In this document: piece after piece, positions 1 through 7,566 of the stretch
Position numbering within the stretch: position 1 is the stretch's first letter
Layout of the letters: the number at the start of each line of letters is the position of its first letter
Assembly: GCF_019400985.1 (NCBI RefSeq)
Contig: NZ_WTFF01000004.1
Span: 1 to 64,000 of the forward strand
Reading direction: 5' to 3'
Length of the DNA stretch: 64,000 nucleotides
Source of the DNA: Streptomyces bambusae
GTDB taxonomy: Bacteria > Actinomycetota > Actinomycetes > Streptomycetales > Streptomycetaceae
Position numbers and translations under genes: made by a program
Notes under the pieces: generated by a model
Seen by the model: the letters and a program-made list of their open reading frames with translations, nothing else
Databases searched by the model: none
What the model was told of the DNA's origin: nothing

Positions 1-150
1 GTCGTGGTCTCCCCGGCGGAGATCGAGCAGGAGTCCCCGGCGGGGCTGCGGGTACTGTACGTGGCGCTGACGCGCGCGACCCAGCAGCTGACCGTGGTCT
101 CGACCGGCCTCGACGCCCCCGCCGGGGCGGCGGTCCCGGCCGGGCTGCGC
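1..150 (+). pseudogene. 3' remnant of a UvrD/HelR-type superfamily 1 helicase
   Basis: The frame open at the window edge encodes the last part of a superfamily 1 DNA helicase or RNA-polymerase-recycling HelR-like ATPase. LYVALTRATQQLTVV, about 19 residues in, is helicase motif VI, whose arginine contacts ATP. After about residue 50 the translation turns into an Arg/Pro/Gly-rich sequence of out-of-frame type, while a different frame starts to encode the end of CvnA. No stop codon closes the helicase, and its frame stays open through cvnB to 972. The junction is therefore a deletion or recombination scar, or a chimeric assembly. The exact end of homology cannot be placed by eye; about 150 is an estimate. 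Confidence 0.6.
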
Positions 151-151
151 G

Positions 152-568
152 GCCTGGGCTCCCGCCGAAGGTGGGGCCCCGCGCCGTCCGCGGCCGGCCA
201 CCGGACCGGTGCCCTCGGCTGCCCGGCCCACCGCCCGCGAAGCCGTCCAGCCCGCCGAGGACCACGAGTACGCCGGACCGCCCGCCGTGGTCGAGCGGAC
301 CGCGAACGGCCTGCCGCAGCGGCGCCGCAAGGCCCGCGTGACGGCCGCCGCCGAAGCCGCCGCCACCGATTTCCACACCGCCCCCGCCCCCGCCACGGAC
401 CCCGACCAGGTCCGTCCGGAGCCCGTGCCCCAGGTCCAGCCCGGGATGTGGCTGGCCGCCTTCCAGAGCGGCCTGTCCGGAGACAGCCAGACCGCCGGGG
501 GCCGGACCGGCGCCAGCACGCACACAGACGCCTCGCCGGCCTCGGCGAGCAAGGGAGAACAGCCATGA
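152..568 (+). pseudogene. cvnA: 5'-truncated cvnA, C-terminal tail of conservon sensor kinase-like protein
   Basis: This frame ends with TGA at 566-568, overlapping the cvnB ATG as ATGA, exactly where cvnA ends in Streptomyces conservons. The visible tail has GLPQRRRKARV and MWLAAFQSGLSG, which resemble the end of the large histidine-kinase-like CvnA proteins. Those carry an extracellular sensor, a HAMP region and a HATPase. All of these domains are missing here because the helicase remnant occupies the place of the upstream coding sequence. No good start codon or ribosome site is visible; the GTG at 209 is the only in-frame candidate. The conservon has therefore probably lost its sensor. The left boundary is approximate. 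Confidence 0.55.
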
Positions 569-972
569 GCCAGCCGCAGACCAACATGGACTGGATGCTC
601 AAGGACCTGGCAGACAGCGTTCCGCAGACCCGCCACGTCATCGTGCTCTCCGCCGACGGCCTGCGCATGGCCCAGTACGGAGCCGAGACCGACACCGCCG
701 ACCGGCTCGCCGCCGCCTGCGCGGGCCTGCAGAGCCTCGCCGGTGCCGTCGCCTCCGAACTCCCGCACAGCAGCGGCCGGATGCGGCTTGTCGTGATCGA
801 GATGGACGGCGGCTTCTTCTACCTGATGGCCGCCGGCGCCGGGGCGTACCTCGCCGTCCTCGCCGGCGAGGGGGTCGACGCCGGCCTGATGGGCCAGCGG
901 ATGCGCGACCTCGTGGCCCGGATCGGAGAGCACCTGACCAGCCCGCCCCGCAGCGACAGGCAGCCCGCGTGA
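565..972 (+). CDS. cvnB: CvnB, roadblock/LC7 domain protein
   Basis: A 135-residue protein with the roadblock/LC7 fold, seen as the run from HVIVLSADGLRMA through RLVVIEMDGGFFYLMA to the C-terminal helix. In conservons CvnB partners the small GTPase CvnD at the inner membrane, in a complex compared with eukaryotic G-protein signalling. The ATG overlaps the cvnA stop as ATGA, and the stop overlaps the next gene's GTG, so translation is coupled on both sides. AAGGGAGAA lies about 6 nt before the start. The protein looks complete although cvnA upstream is truncated. Confidence 0.9.
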   Translation: MSQPQTNMDWMLKDLADSVPQTRHVIVLSADGLRMAQYGAETDTADRLAAACAGLQSLAGAVASELPHSSGRMRLVVIEMDGGFFYLMAAGAGAYLAVLAGEGVDAGLMGQRMRDLVARIGEHLTSPPRSDRQPA

Positions 973-1328
973 GCGACTCGGGCCACCACTGGGAGGACGG
1001 TGGGCCCGAGCGGCTCTACGTGATCACCGGCGGGCGCAGCGGGGCGGCCGAGCAGACCGCCCTGGACCTGGTGACGCTCATCGTCGCCCGGACCGGCCCG
1101 AAGAACGGGATGCAGCCGGAGCACGCGGCGATCATGCGGCTGTGCCAGTCCCCGCTCTCGGTGGCCGAGATCTCCGCGTACCTCGGCCTGCCCGTGAGCG
1201 TGGTCACCGTCCTGCTCGACGACCTGATCGCGGCCCGCCACGTGCTCTCCCGAGCCCCCGTGGCCCCCGCCCAACTCCCCGACCTGGCACTGATAGAGGC
1301 AGTCATCGATGGACTTCAAAAGCTCTGA
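969..1328 (+). CDS. cvnC: CvnC, DUF742 protein
   Basis: A 119-residue DUF742 protein. The family signature RLYVITGGRS is near residue 15, and a winged-helix-like region (LSVAEISAYLGLPVSVVTVLLDDLI) fills the second half. DUF742 proteins are the third member of conservons and are thought to bridge CvnB and CvnD. The GTG start overlaps the cvnB stop by 4 nt, and the last 20 nt overlap the start of cvnD in another frame, so the three genes form one tightly coupled unit. Confidence 0.9.
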   Translation: MSDSGHHWEDGGPERLYVITGGRSGAAEQTALDLVTLIVARTGPKNGMQPEHAAIMRLCQSPLSVAEISAYLGLPVSVVTVLLDDLIAARHVLSRAPVAPAQLPDLALIEAVIDGLQKL

Positions 1329-1917
1329 GCCGCGGCGCGAGGACGCGCTGCCGGCCACCGCCGTGGCCGCGGTCAAGGTGGTGATCGTGGGGGGCTTCGG
1401 GGTCGGCAAGACGACCCTGGTCGGATCGGTGAGCGAGATCCGGCCACTGACCACCGAGGAGACGATGACCCAGGCCGGGGTCGGCGTGGACGACACCGCG
1501 GGCGTGGAACGCAAGACCTCCACCACCGTGGCCATGGACTTCGGCCGGATCAGCATCAACGAGGAGCTGGTGCTCTACCTGTTCGGCACCCCCGGCCAGG
1601 AGCGCTTCTGGTTCCTGTGGCGCGGCCTGTTCGAGGGCGCGCTGGGCGCGGTGGTCCTGGTGGACACCCGCCGGCTGGAGGTCAGCTTCGACGTGATCGG
1701 GCGCCTGGAGGAACGCGGCGTTCCCTTCGTGGTCGCCGTCAACTCCTTCCCCGAGGCGCCGCAGTACCCGGTGGAGGAGCTGCGCGCCGCCCTCGACCTG
1801 CCGGCGTCCGTCCCGCTGGTCCTCTGCGACGCCCGGCGCCGCGACTCCAGCCGCGACGTCCTGATGACGCTGATGCGCTACCTGCACTCCCTCGCCGTCA
1901 CCCCGGAGGCATCGTGA
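1309..1917 (+). CDS. cvnD: CvnD, Ras-like conservon GTPase
   Basis: A 202-residue small GTPase of the CvnD (MglA-like) type. The P-loop GGFGVGKTT is at residues 28-36 and the switch II/G3 motif GTPGQERF at 93-100. The G4 region reads VAVNSF instead of a textbook NKxD, which is usual for this family. It should cycle between GTP and GDP at the membrane together with CvnB and CvnC. The last bases contain GGAGG plus GTGACCACC, a ready-made ribosome site and start for a following gene, but that frame stops after four codons. See the finding on the inverted cvnE. Confidence 0.92.
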   Translation: MDFKSSEPRREDALPATAVAAVKVVIVGGFGVGKTTLVGSVSEIRPLTTEETMTQAGVGVDDTAGVERKTSTTVAMDFGRISINEELVLYLFGTPGQERFWFLWRGLFEGALGAVVLVDTRRLEVSFDVIGRLEERGVPFVVAVNSFPEAPQYPVEELRAALDLPASVPLVLCDARRRDSSRDVLMTLMRYLHSLAVTPEAS

Positions 1918-2060
1918 CCACCCCCTGATCCCGCCGGCCCCGCGTCACACGCCTGACCGCTGCTCATCGGACTTCTGACGGACGAAGGGGAGCCGGCGCG
2001 GCACCCCGCCCAGCTCCCCCTACCGTCGTCATCGCCGGCTCGCGGACAACCTGCCCGGGC

Positions 2061-3437
2061 CTAGCGGCTCCGGAGCCACCCACGACGCCGCTCCTGCCGC
2101 GCCGGGACAGCCTCGGGCTGGGGCAGTGGCTCAGCATGACTCTGTACCGCAGCGGGCTTCTGCGCCCCGCGCTGTGGGGCGAAGGTCACGGGCAGGCTGG
2201 TCAGCCGGCGGGACATCCACGTGCCCACCACCTGCACCTCGTTCCCGTCCACCGCGAGCCGTATGTCCGGGATGCGCTCCAGCAGCAGGTCGATGCCCGC
2301 ATCCGCGACAGCTCGGCCGAGGGCCTGGCCAGGACACTCGTGCGCGCCGGCGCCGAAGGCAAGGTGCGACCGGTTGCCGTACATCGGCATCATGAGGTCG
2401 GGGCGAATGGCCGGATCCACGTTTCCGGCTGCCAGGCCCAGCATCACCATGTCTCCCGCCATGATCTGTGCACCGCCGAGGTAGGTGTCGGCCTTCGCCC
2501 AGCGAGTCGGTACCACGGCGAGAGGGGGGTGGTCCCACAGCACCTGCTCAAGTGCGTCGGGCAAGGTCATCTGGCCGCCGGAGAGGTTGCCGCGGAAGCG
2601 CTCGTCCGTAAGGAGCATCCGCAGAGCGCTGGCGATCAGGTTCGTCGTGGGCTCCAGGGCGGCAACCAGGGCCAGGCGCAGGTGCTCGCGCACCTCCTCG
2701 TCCGACAGCTCCGAGGGATGGACCAGCAGCCAGCTGGCAAGGTCGTCACCAGGCCGGCGCTTCCTGCTTTCCACCAGCTCGCTCATCATCTCCACGATGA
2801 GCTGATTGCTCTGGGCGGCCGATGCGCTGCCGCTGATCATGTCAGCTACTGCGGCCCCCGCGGTCAGGGCGTCTTCCTCCCGTATCCCGAGCAGTTGGCA
2901 GACGACCAGGGCCGGCAACTTCCTGGAGAAGTCGGCCACGAGATCCGCCTGGCCGGTCGGGGCGAAGGCGTCGATGAGCCGGGTCGCATAGCGCGTGATG
3001 TACCGGCGCACGCGGTGCGGGTTCACCCGCGCCAGGCTCTCGGTGACCGCTTCCCGCAGACGGGCGTGCTCGGCACCTTCGGTCAGGGCGACGAGCGGCT
3101 GCCACGCGGTGATGGGCAGCAGCGGAGAGTCCGCGGGCAGGGTGCCCTGTCGGAAGGCGTGCCAGTTGCGGGAGTCGGAGGAGTAGAGCGGTGAGCGCAT
3201 CACCTCCAGGGCCTCCCGGTGGCCCAGGACCAGCCAGGCAGGCACGCCGCCATAGAGCAGGACGGGGGCCACGGCTCCGTGCTCGGCGCGGAGCTGCTCG
3301 TAGAAGGCGTAGGGCTCCGCCTCGGCTTCGGGCCCGTACACCGGGCGCGGGCCGCCGGCGGGGGCGTGAGCGACGGGGCAGCCGAGCGGCGCGGTAGCCG
3401 CAAGGGGGGAAGTCGGGTCGGGGGGCGAGGTGGTCAC
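2061..3437 (-). CDS. CYP157-like cytochrome P450 lacking the EXXR motif (cvnE-like)
   Basis: A 458-residue P450. The cysteine ligand sits in FGAGAHECPGQ and the I-helix reads LEPTTN. The K-helix, where nearly all P450s have EXXR, reads EQVLW, so the arginine is replaced. Loss of EXXR is the published hallmark of the CYP157 family, whose members often serve as the fifth gene (cvnE) of Streptomyces conservons. Here it lies next to cvnBCD but on the opposite strand. I chose GTG at 3437 because GGAGG lies 5 nt upstream; a longer ATG start at 3497 is open but has no ribosome site. Redox partner and substrate cannot be read from sequence. Confidence 0.88.
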   Translation of the reverse strand: MTTSPPDPTSPLAATAPLGCPVAHAPAGGPRPVYGPEAEAEPYAFYEQLRAEHGAVAPVLLYGGVPAWLVLGHREALEVMRSPLYSSDSRNWHAFRQGTLPADSPLLPITAWQPLVALTEGAEHARLREAVTESLARVNPHRVRRYITRYATRLIDAFAPTGQADLVADFSRKLPALVVCQLLGIREEDALTAGAAVADMISGSASAAQSNQLIVEMMSELVESRKRRPGDDLASWLLVHPSELSDEEVREHLRLALVAALEPTTNLIASALRMLLTDERFRGNLSGGQMTLPDALEQVLWDHPPLAVVPTRWAKADTYLGGAQIMAGDMVMLGLAAGNVDPAIRPDLMMPMYGNRSHLAFGAGAHECPGQALGRAVADAGIDLLLERIPDIRLAVDGNEVQVVGTWMSRRLTSLPVTFAPQRGAQKPAAVQSHAEPLPQPEAVPARQERRRGWLRSR

Positions 3438-3699
3438 GTGGCCTCCGGGCAGCGGCGGGGCTCGCAGATGCGCGCCCGCACCGAGAGTAATGATCATTCA
3501 GCACTGTGCAGCCTACTGCCGCAGGCTCCTGGGGCGAGTGCGGCCCCTGTGTCAACTACGGTACGACGGGTACGTACTTGGGTGCAGGTGATCTTGCTGC
3601 CGGGCTGTCGCGTCGCGGAACGCCGTGGAGCGCGTGCCGTGCCGGCGCGGACCAGGAGATCCTGTTCGGTGCACCCTGTCAGGAAGGAAACCCACTCGC

Positions 3700-5058
3700 A
3701 TGTCGCACGTTACCGAGTTGCGGCCCCTCGCCTCCGTCCCTCGCGTGCCAGGGGCCGTACCGCTCCTGGGCCACGCCCTCGCCCTGTGGCGGAACCCTCT
3801 GGGCTTCCTGTCGTCCCTGCGCCGGCACGGCGACCTGGTACGCGTCGACCTGGGCACGATGCCGATGTACGTGGCGACCACACCCGAACTCGTCCACGAG
3901 GTGATGGTTCGCCAGTCGGGGTGCTTCGAGAAGGGGCGGTTCTTCGACAGGCTGCGGCCGCTGGCCGGAAACGGCCTGGCCAACTCCGACGGGGAGCTGC
4001 ACAAGCGGCACCGCCGGATGATCCAGCCGATGTTCTCCCGCGAGCGTATCGCCGGCTACTCCGAGATCATGAGCCGGAACGCCGATGCGCTCGCGTGCTC
4101 ATGGACTGCCGGTGACGTCATCGACCTCGAACCGGCCATGGCGGGATATGCCGTCGAGACGCTGGCGGCCACGCTCTTCTCCACCGACATCGGCCTGCCC
4201 GCTGTCGAGGCCGTACGCAAGAACCTGCCGGTCCTGCTCACCAACCTCCTCATACGCGCGGCATCCCCGAAGATGCTGGACCGGCTGCCGATCCCGGCGA
4301 ACCGCCGCTTCGACAAGGCGGCGGCAAATCTCCGCGCGGTCATCGACGAGGTGGTGGCAACCTCACGCGCGGCCGGAGCCGGCGACCACGACGACCTGCT
4401 GTCCCTCCTGCTGGCCGCCAACGACCCGGAGAGCGGGACGGGGATGTCGGACGTACAGGTACGCGACGAGCTGGCCACCATCCTGTTCGCCGGCTCGGAG
4501 ACCACAGCCGCGACCCTCGCCTGGACCTTTCACGAGCTGGGCGGCCGACCCGACGTCGAGGACAGCCTCGTGGACGAGATCCGGCGGGTGGTCGGCGACG
4601 GCCCGGTCACCGCCGAACACGTGCCCCACCTGCAGGGCATTCGGCGCGTGATCGACGAGGTGATCCGACTCCACGGCGTCACACTCCTGATGAGGCGCAC
4701 GACCGAGCCCGTGTCCCTGGGAGGGACCCTGCTGCCGCCCGGCACCGAGGTGGCCTTCAGCCTGTACGCCCTGCACCGCGATCCCGGCCTGTACGAGAAC
4801 GCCGATCGGTTCGACCCTGACCGTTGGCTCCCCGAGCGGCAGGCCACCGGACCGGGCCGACAGGCATACATCCCCTTCGGGGCGGGCAACCGCAAGTGCA
4901 TCGGCGACCTCTTCGTCTGGACAGAGGCCACGATCGCGATCGCCACGATCCTCCGCCGATGGCGGCTGGTACCGGTTCCCGGACACACCCCCAGAGAGGT
5001 TGCGTCGGCGGTCGCGCACGCCGATCGCATCCCCATGACGGTCGTCGCCCGCCAGTGA
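3700..5058 (+). CDS. Cytochrome P450, probable terpene-modifying
   Basis: A 452-residue P450 with all standard landmarks: I-helix AGSETTAATL, K-helix EVIR (a proper EXXR), the PERF-like region PDRWLPE and heme loop FGAGNRKCIGD with the axial cysteine. The heme loop and overall form recall P450s that partner bacterial sesquiterpene synthases (CYP170, PtlI type), but I cannot assign a family. The ATG at 3700 has AGGAAGG 12 nt upstream. It is divergent from the CYP157-like gene, with 262 nt between them, and convergent with the terpene synthase 61 nt downstream, so a small terpenoid locus is plausible. Confidence 0.9.
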   Translation: MSHVTELRPLASVPRVPGAVPLLGHALALWRNPLGFLSSLRRHGDLVRVDLGTMPMYVATTPELVHEVMVRQSGCFEKGRFFDRLRPLAGNGLANSDGELHKRHRRMIQPMFSRERIAGYSEIMSRNADALACSWTAGDVIDLEPAMAGYAVETLAATLFSTDIGLPAVEAVRKNLPVLLTNLLIRAASPKMLDRLPIPANRRFDKAAANLRAVIDEVVATSRAAGAGDHDDLLSLLLAANDPESGTGMSDVQVRDELATILFAGSETTAATLAWTFHELGGRPDVEDSLVDEIRRVVGDGPVTAEHVPHLQGIRRVIDEVIRLHGVTLLMRRTTEPVSLGGTLLPPGTEVAFSLYALHRDPGLYENADRFDPDRWLPERQATGPGRQAYIPFGAGNRKCIGDLFVWTEATIAIATILRRWRLVPVPGHTPREVASAVAHADRIPMTVVARQ

Positions 5059-5119
5059 CCGACCGGCCTGGTGCGTCGGCTGCCGCTCCGGGGCGCAGCC
5101 GACCGCCAGGCACCCTACG

Positions 5120-6229
5120 TCATCGGGCCCCGATCAGTCCCCCGCGGCGAGGCTGCTGCGTCGGCAGGAGGGTGCCCGCCGGCAGCGCTGCCGGCGGCAG
5201 CACGTCCCACCACCAGGCGATCGCGTCGATGCCCAGCGGCTCGGGGCGGTCGTCGGTCGGGGTGTCCGAGAACACCATGGGCAGTCCGGCCGGGTCGTCG
5301 GGCGTGGTGTAGCGGATGGAGCTGATGCCCCAGTCCTGCGAGCCGCGCACGAAGGACTTCAGGCCGCCAACGTACTGGCGCAGCTGCGGGCTACCGACCT
5401 CCGCGAGGTGATCGACCAGCCGGACGAAGGCGCACAGGACCCGGTCCCGTTGAGCGATGGCCGCGGTCATGGCCTTGTCGTGGCTGAGTCCCTCAGCCTC
5501 CAGGACGCGCAGCACGTTGAGGTAGTAACCCTCTCCGGCCCGTTCCTTGTGGTCCGAGAAGATGTCGTTGTCCCATGTGATGACGAACGACGCCATCTCC
5601 TCTGCTGCCCGCACCGCGCGGTGGTCGCGCTCCTGCTGCGGGAGCTCGTAACCGTGGGCCATCTCCAGCAGGGGAAACACGACCGTGGTCGCGCCGTCGT
5701 ACAGACGCATCAGCGTGTAGTCCTCGAGGTCGGGCACGGTGTTCGCGCTGCGGTGGGACGCCTCCCACACCACGGAGAACGCGTACTCGCGCAGGCAGCC
5801 GACCCAGCGCGCGGCTTGGCTGGCCGTACCCCATCTGTCGATCCTCCTTCGCAGGTCGCGCAGACCGTTCGCCAGCGGATCGTCGAGCCACAGCGGCGCC
5901 TCAGGGGCCTGCGCCACGCGCAGCAGCCGGTGCAGGGCGCCGGAGAGGTCTCCAGGTCGCTGGCCGAGGCTGCTCTCCTCGCAGACGCCGTCGTCCAGTC
6001 CGAAGAGCCACAACACGAAGTCCGCAAGCGTCTGCACCACCTCCTCGCAGCCCAGAGGGATGACACGCGATGCGAAGGCCCCGATCTCGTGCCGCACCAG
6101 CCGCTGGCGCAGCTCGGCCGACCCGATCCGGTGGGCTTCTGCCCAGGCCGTGGTGTGCGCTTCGATGGCGGCGTACCGCGGGTGAATGGCCGGCGGTATG
6201 GGTGAGAACAGTGGCGGAACAGCTATCAC
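5120..6229 (-). CDS. Class I terpene synthase (sesquiterpene cyclase type)
   Basis: A 369-residue class I terpene cyclase, which would ionise a prenyl diphosphate (probably farnesyl diphosphate, judged by size) and cyclise it in the cytosol. The aspartate-rich metal motif is DDGVCEE (DD at residues 79-80). The NSE metal triad NDIFSDHKE is at 221-229 and matches the bacterial consensus exactly. The diphosphate-sensing RY pair is at 306-307. Length and spacing fit a complete single-domain enzyme. The GTG start at 6229 follows GAGGAGG by 9 nt. The product cannot be deduced. The neighbouring P450 at 3700-5058 is the obvious tailoring partner. Confidence 0.9.
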   Translation of the reverse strand: MIAVPPLFSPIPPAIHPRYAAIEAHTTAWAEAHRIGSAELRQRLVRHEIGAFASRVIPLGCEEVVQTLADFVLWLFGLDDGVCEESSLGQRPGDLSGALHRLLRVAQAPEAPLWLDDPLANGLRDLRRRIDRWGTASQAARWVGCLREYAFSVVWEASHRSANTVPDLEDYTLMRLYDGATTVVFPLLEMAHGYELPQQERDHRAVRAAEEMASFVITWDNDIFSDHKERAGEGYYLNVLRVLEAEGLSHDKAMTAAIAQRDRVLCAFVRLVDHLAEVGSPQLRQYVGGLKSFVRGSQDWGISSIRYTTPDDPAGLPMVFSDTPTDDRPEPLGIDAIAWWWDVLPPAALPAGTLLPTQQPRRGGLIGAR

Positions 6230-6455
6230 GAGTTGGGGCCTCCTCTATCACGGGCCACCCGCCTAGCTCCGACGCGACAAGGCGGACGCGCCCGTTCCTG
6301 AACCTCGACTCGTGATCATGCGGCATGCACATGGCTAATTCCAGTGGACGATCCCGCCCATACGCCCCGGTGAGCACGTCCTGCCGGGCTCGAACCGCTC
6401 CGGGGCATCCTCCGCAGGGTGCTCCCGGAGCGGCCCGCCATGGCCAACGGCCCGT

Positions 6456-7379
6456 TCAGCAGCTGAGGTTGCCGCCCGGAGTCACCCCGAGCAGGGAGGT
6501 GAATTCCTGATACTTCGTCACCCTGCTCTGCACCTGTGCCGGGTTGCCCCCGTTGCACTCCAGTGCCCCGTTGATCGAGCGGATGGTCTCGCCGAAGCCG
6601 GCGCCCGTCACCATCGCGTGATGGGCCGTCATGGTGCCCGGGCCGTTCTGGGTGTTCCAGTACCACAGCGCCGTCTTCATGGCGATCGCCGGATCCCGCT
6701 CGACCAGGTAGGGGTTGCGCAGCAGGTCGATGCCGAGGGCGTCGCCGGCGGCCTTGTAGTTGAAGTTCCAGCTGAGCTGGATGGGTCCGCGGCCGTAGTA
6801 TGCCGCCTGGCCGGCCGGGCAGCCGTAGGGCTGCGACGCGTCGCAGTAGTGGGGGTAGTTGGCCGTGTTCTGCTCGACGATGTGCACCAGGCCGCCGGTC
6901 TCGTGCGAGACGTTGGCGAGGAAGGCGGCGGCCTCGCGGCGCTTGGTGGTCTCGTCGCCCGTGGCGGCGAAGCCGGGGTAGGCCGAGAGTGCCGCGACCA
7001 GGCCGTCGTAGGTGTAGAAGGGGTTGCGGTTCGGGAACATTCGCTGGAACTGGGCCTCGCTGACCACGAACCCGGACGGGTCGCCCGGCTCCGGGTCGGG
7101 GTCCTGGCCGCCGCCCGCGGCGCAGGCGCCCTGGTCGGACCAGACGCCCCACTGGCCGGTGGTCCCGGGCGTCTCGCCCTGGGTCCACCACTTCGCCTGC
7201 CAGTTGTGCCCGCCGTACGAGGCGGACGCGCCGCCGGTGTAGACGGCCGCGGCGGACCAGGCCGTGGCGCAGGGCGGGGCCGCGGCGGCGGGCGCGGCGG
7301 GGAGGGCGAGTCCGATGCCGGCGACGGCCGCGGCGGTGGCGGCCAGCGCCAGGGACCGGCCGCGTAGCTTTCGTATCAC
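6456..7379 (-). CDS. Secreted GH19 chitinase with N-terminal chitin-binding domain
   Basis: A 307-residue exported endochitinase. A signal peptide (RKLRGR, then a hydrophobic run ending near AAPAAAA) is followed by a CBM5/12-type chitin-binding module with YTGGASASYGGHNWQAKWWT, a Gly/Asp/Pro linker and a GH19 domain. The catalytic acid is expected in NVSHETGG, and YYGRGPIQLSWNFNY is the conserved GH19 substrate-cleft segment. GTG at 7379 was chosen because GAGGAG lies about 7 nt upstream; the longer frame to 7460 would remove the N-terminal position of the signal peptide. It probably degrades chitin outside the cell and is controlled through the boxes at 7444-7473. Confidence 0.93.
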   Translation of the reverse strand: MIRKLRGRSLALAATAAAVAGIGLALPAAPAAAAPPCATAWSAAAVYTGGASASYGGHNWQAKWWTQGETPGTTGQWGVWSDQGACAAGGGQDPDPEPGDPSGFVVSEAQFQRMFPNRNPFYTYDGLVAALSAYPGFAATGDETTKRREAAAFLANVSHETGGLVHIVEQNTANYPHYCDASQPYGCPAGQAAYYGRGPIQLSWNFNYKAAGDALGIDLLRNPYLVERDPAIAMKTALWYWNTQNGPGTMTAHHAMVTGAGFGETIRSINGALECNGGNPAQVQSRVTKYQEFTSLLGVTPGGNLSC

Positions 7380-7443
7380 GTAACTGCTCCTCGGGTGGGG
7401 GGAGTTGCCGCGGGGACGGCAACCGCACCCAGCCAAGCGAGCA

Positions 7444-7473
7444 TGGTCTGGACCTGTCAAGGTCTAGACCAGT
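7444..7473 (-). promoter_or_regulatory. Chitinase promoter with paired DasR-like (dre) boxes around a -35
   Basis: Read on the gene's strand, ACTGGTCTAGACCT at 7473-7460 closely matches the DasR consensus ACTGGTCTAGACCAGT, and AGGTCCAGACCA at 7455-7444 is a second, weaker copy. TTGACA at 7460-7455 lies between them as a good -35 hexamer. Twelve-base direct repeats of this kind are known in Streptomyces chitinase promoters. The arrangement implies repression by DasR relieved by amino sugars. The sequence similarity is seen directly; binding is inferred. Confidence 0.8.
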
Positions 7474-7566
7474 TTCTTTCGGGGGGCGGAACCCTCAGCC
7501 AGGCCGGCGGCCCACGCCGACGGCCGGCTGAGGGGCCCGCGTACAGGGGAATCTAAGGTGGGTGTC

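Noticed and set aside
4-972. One continuous gene from the helicase tail to CvnB
   Set aside because: The middle part is out-of-frame cvnA sequence; CvnB has a proper ATG coupled to the cvnA stop. The open frame is more likely an accident of GC-rich DNA, though noted in findings.
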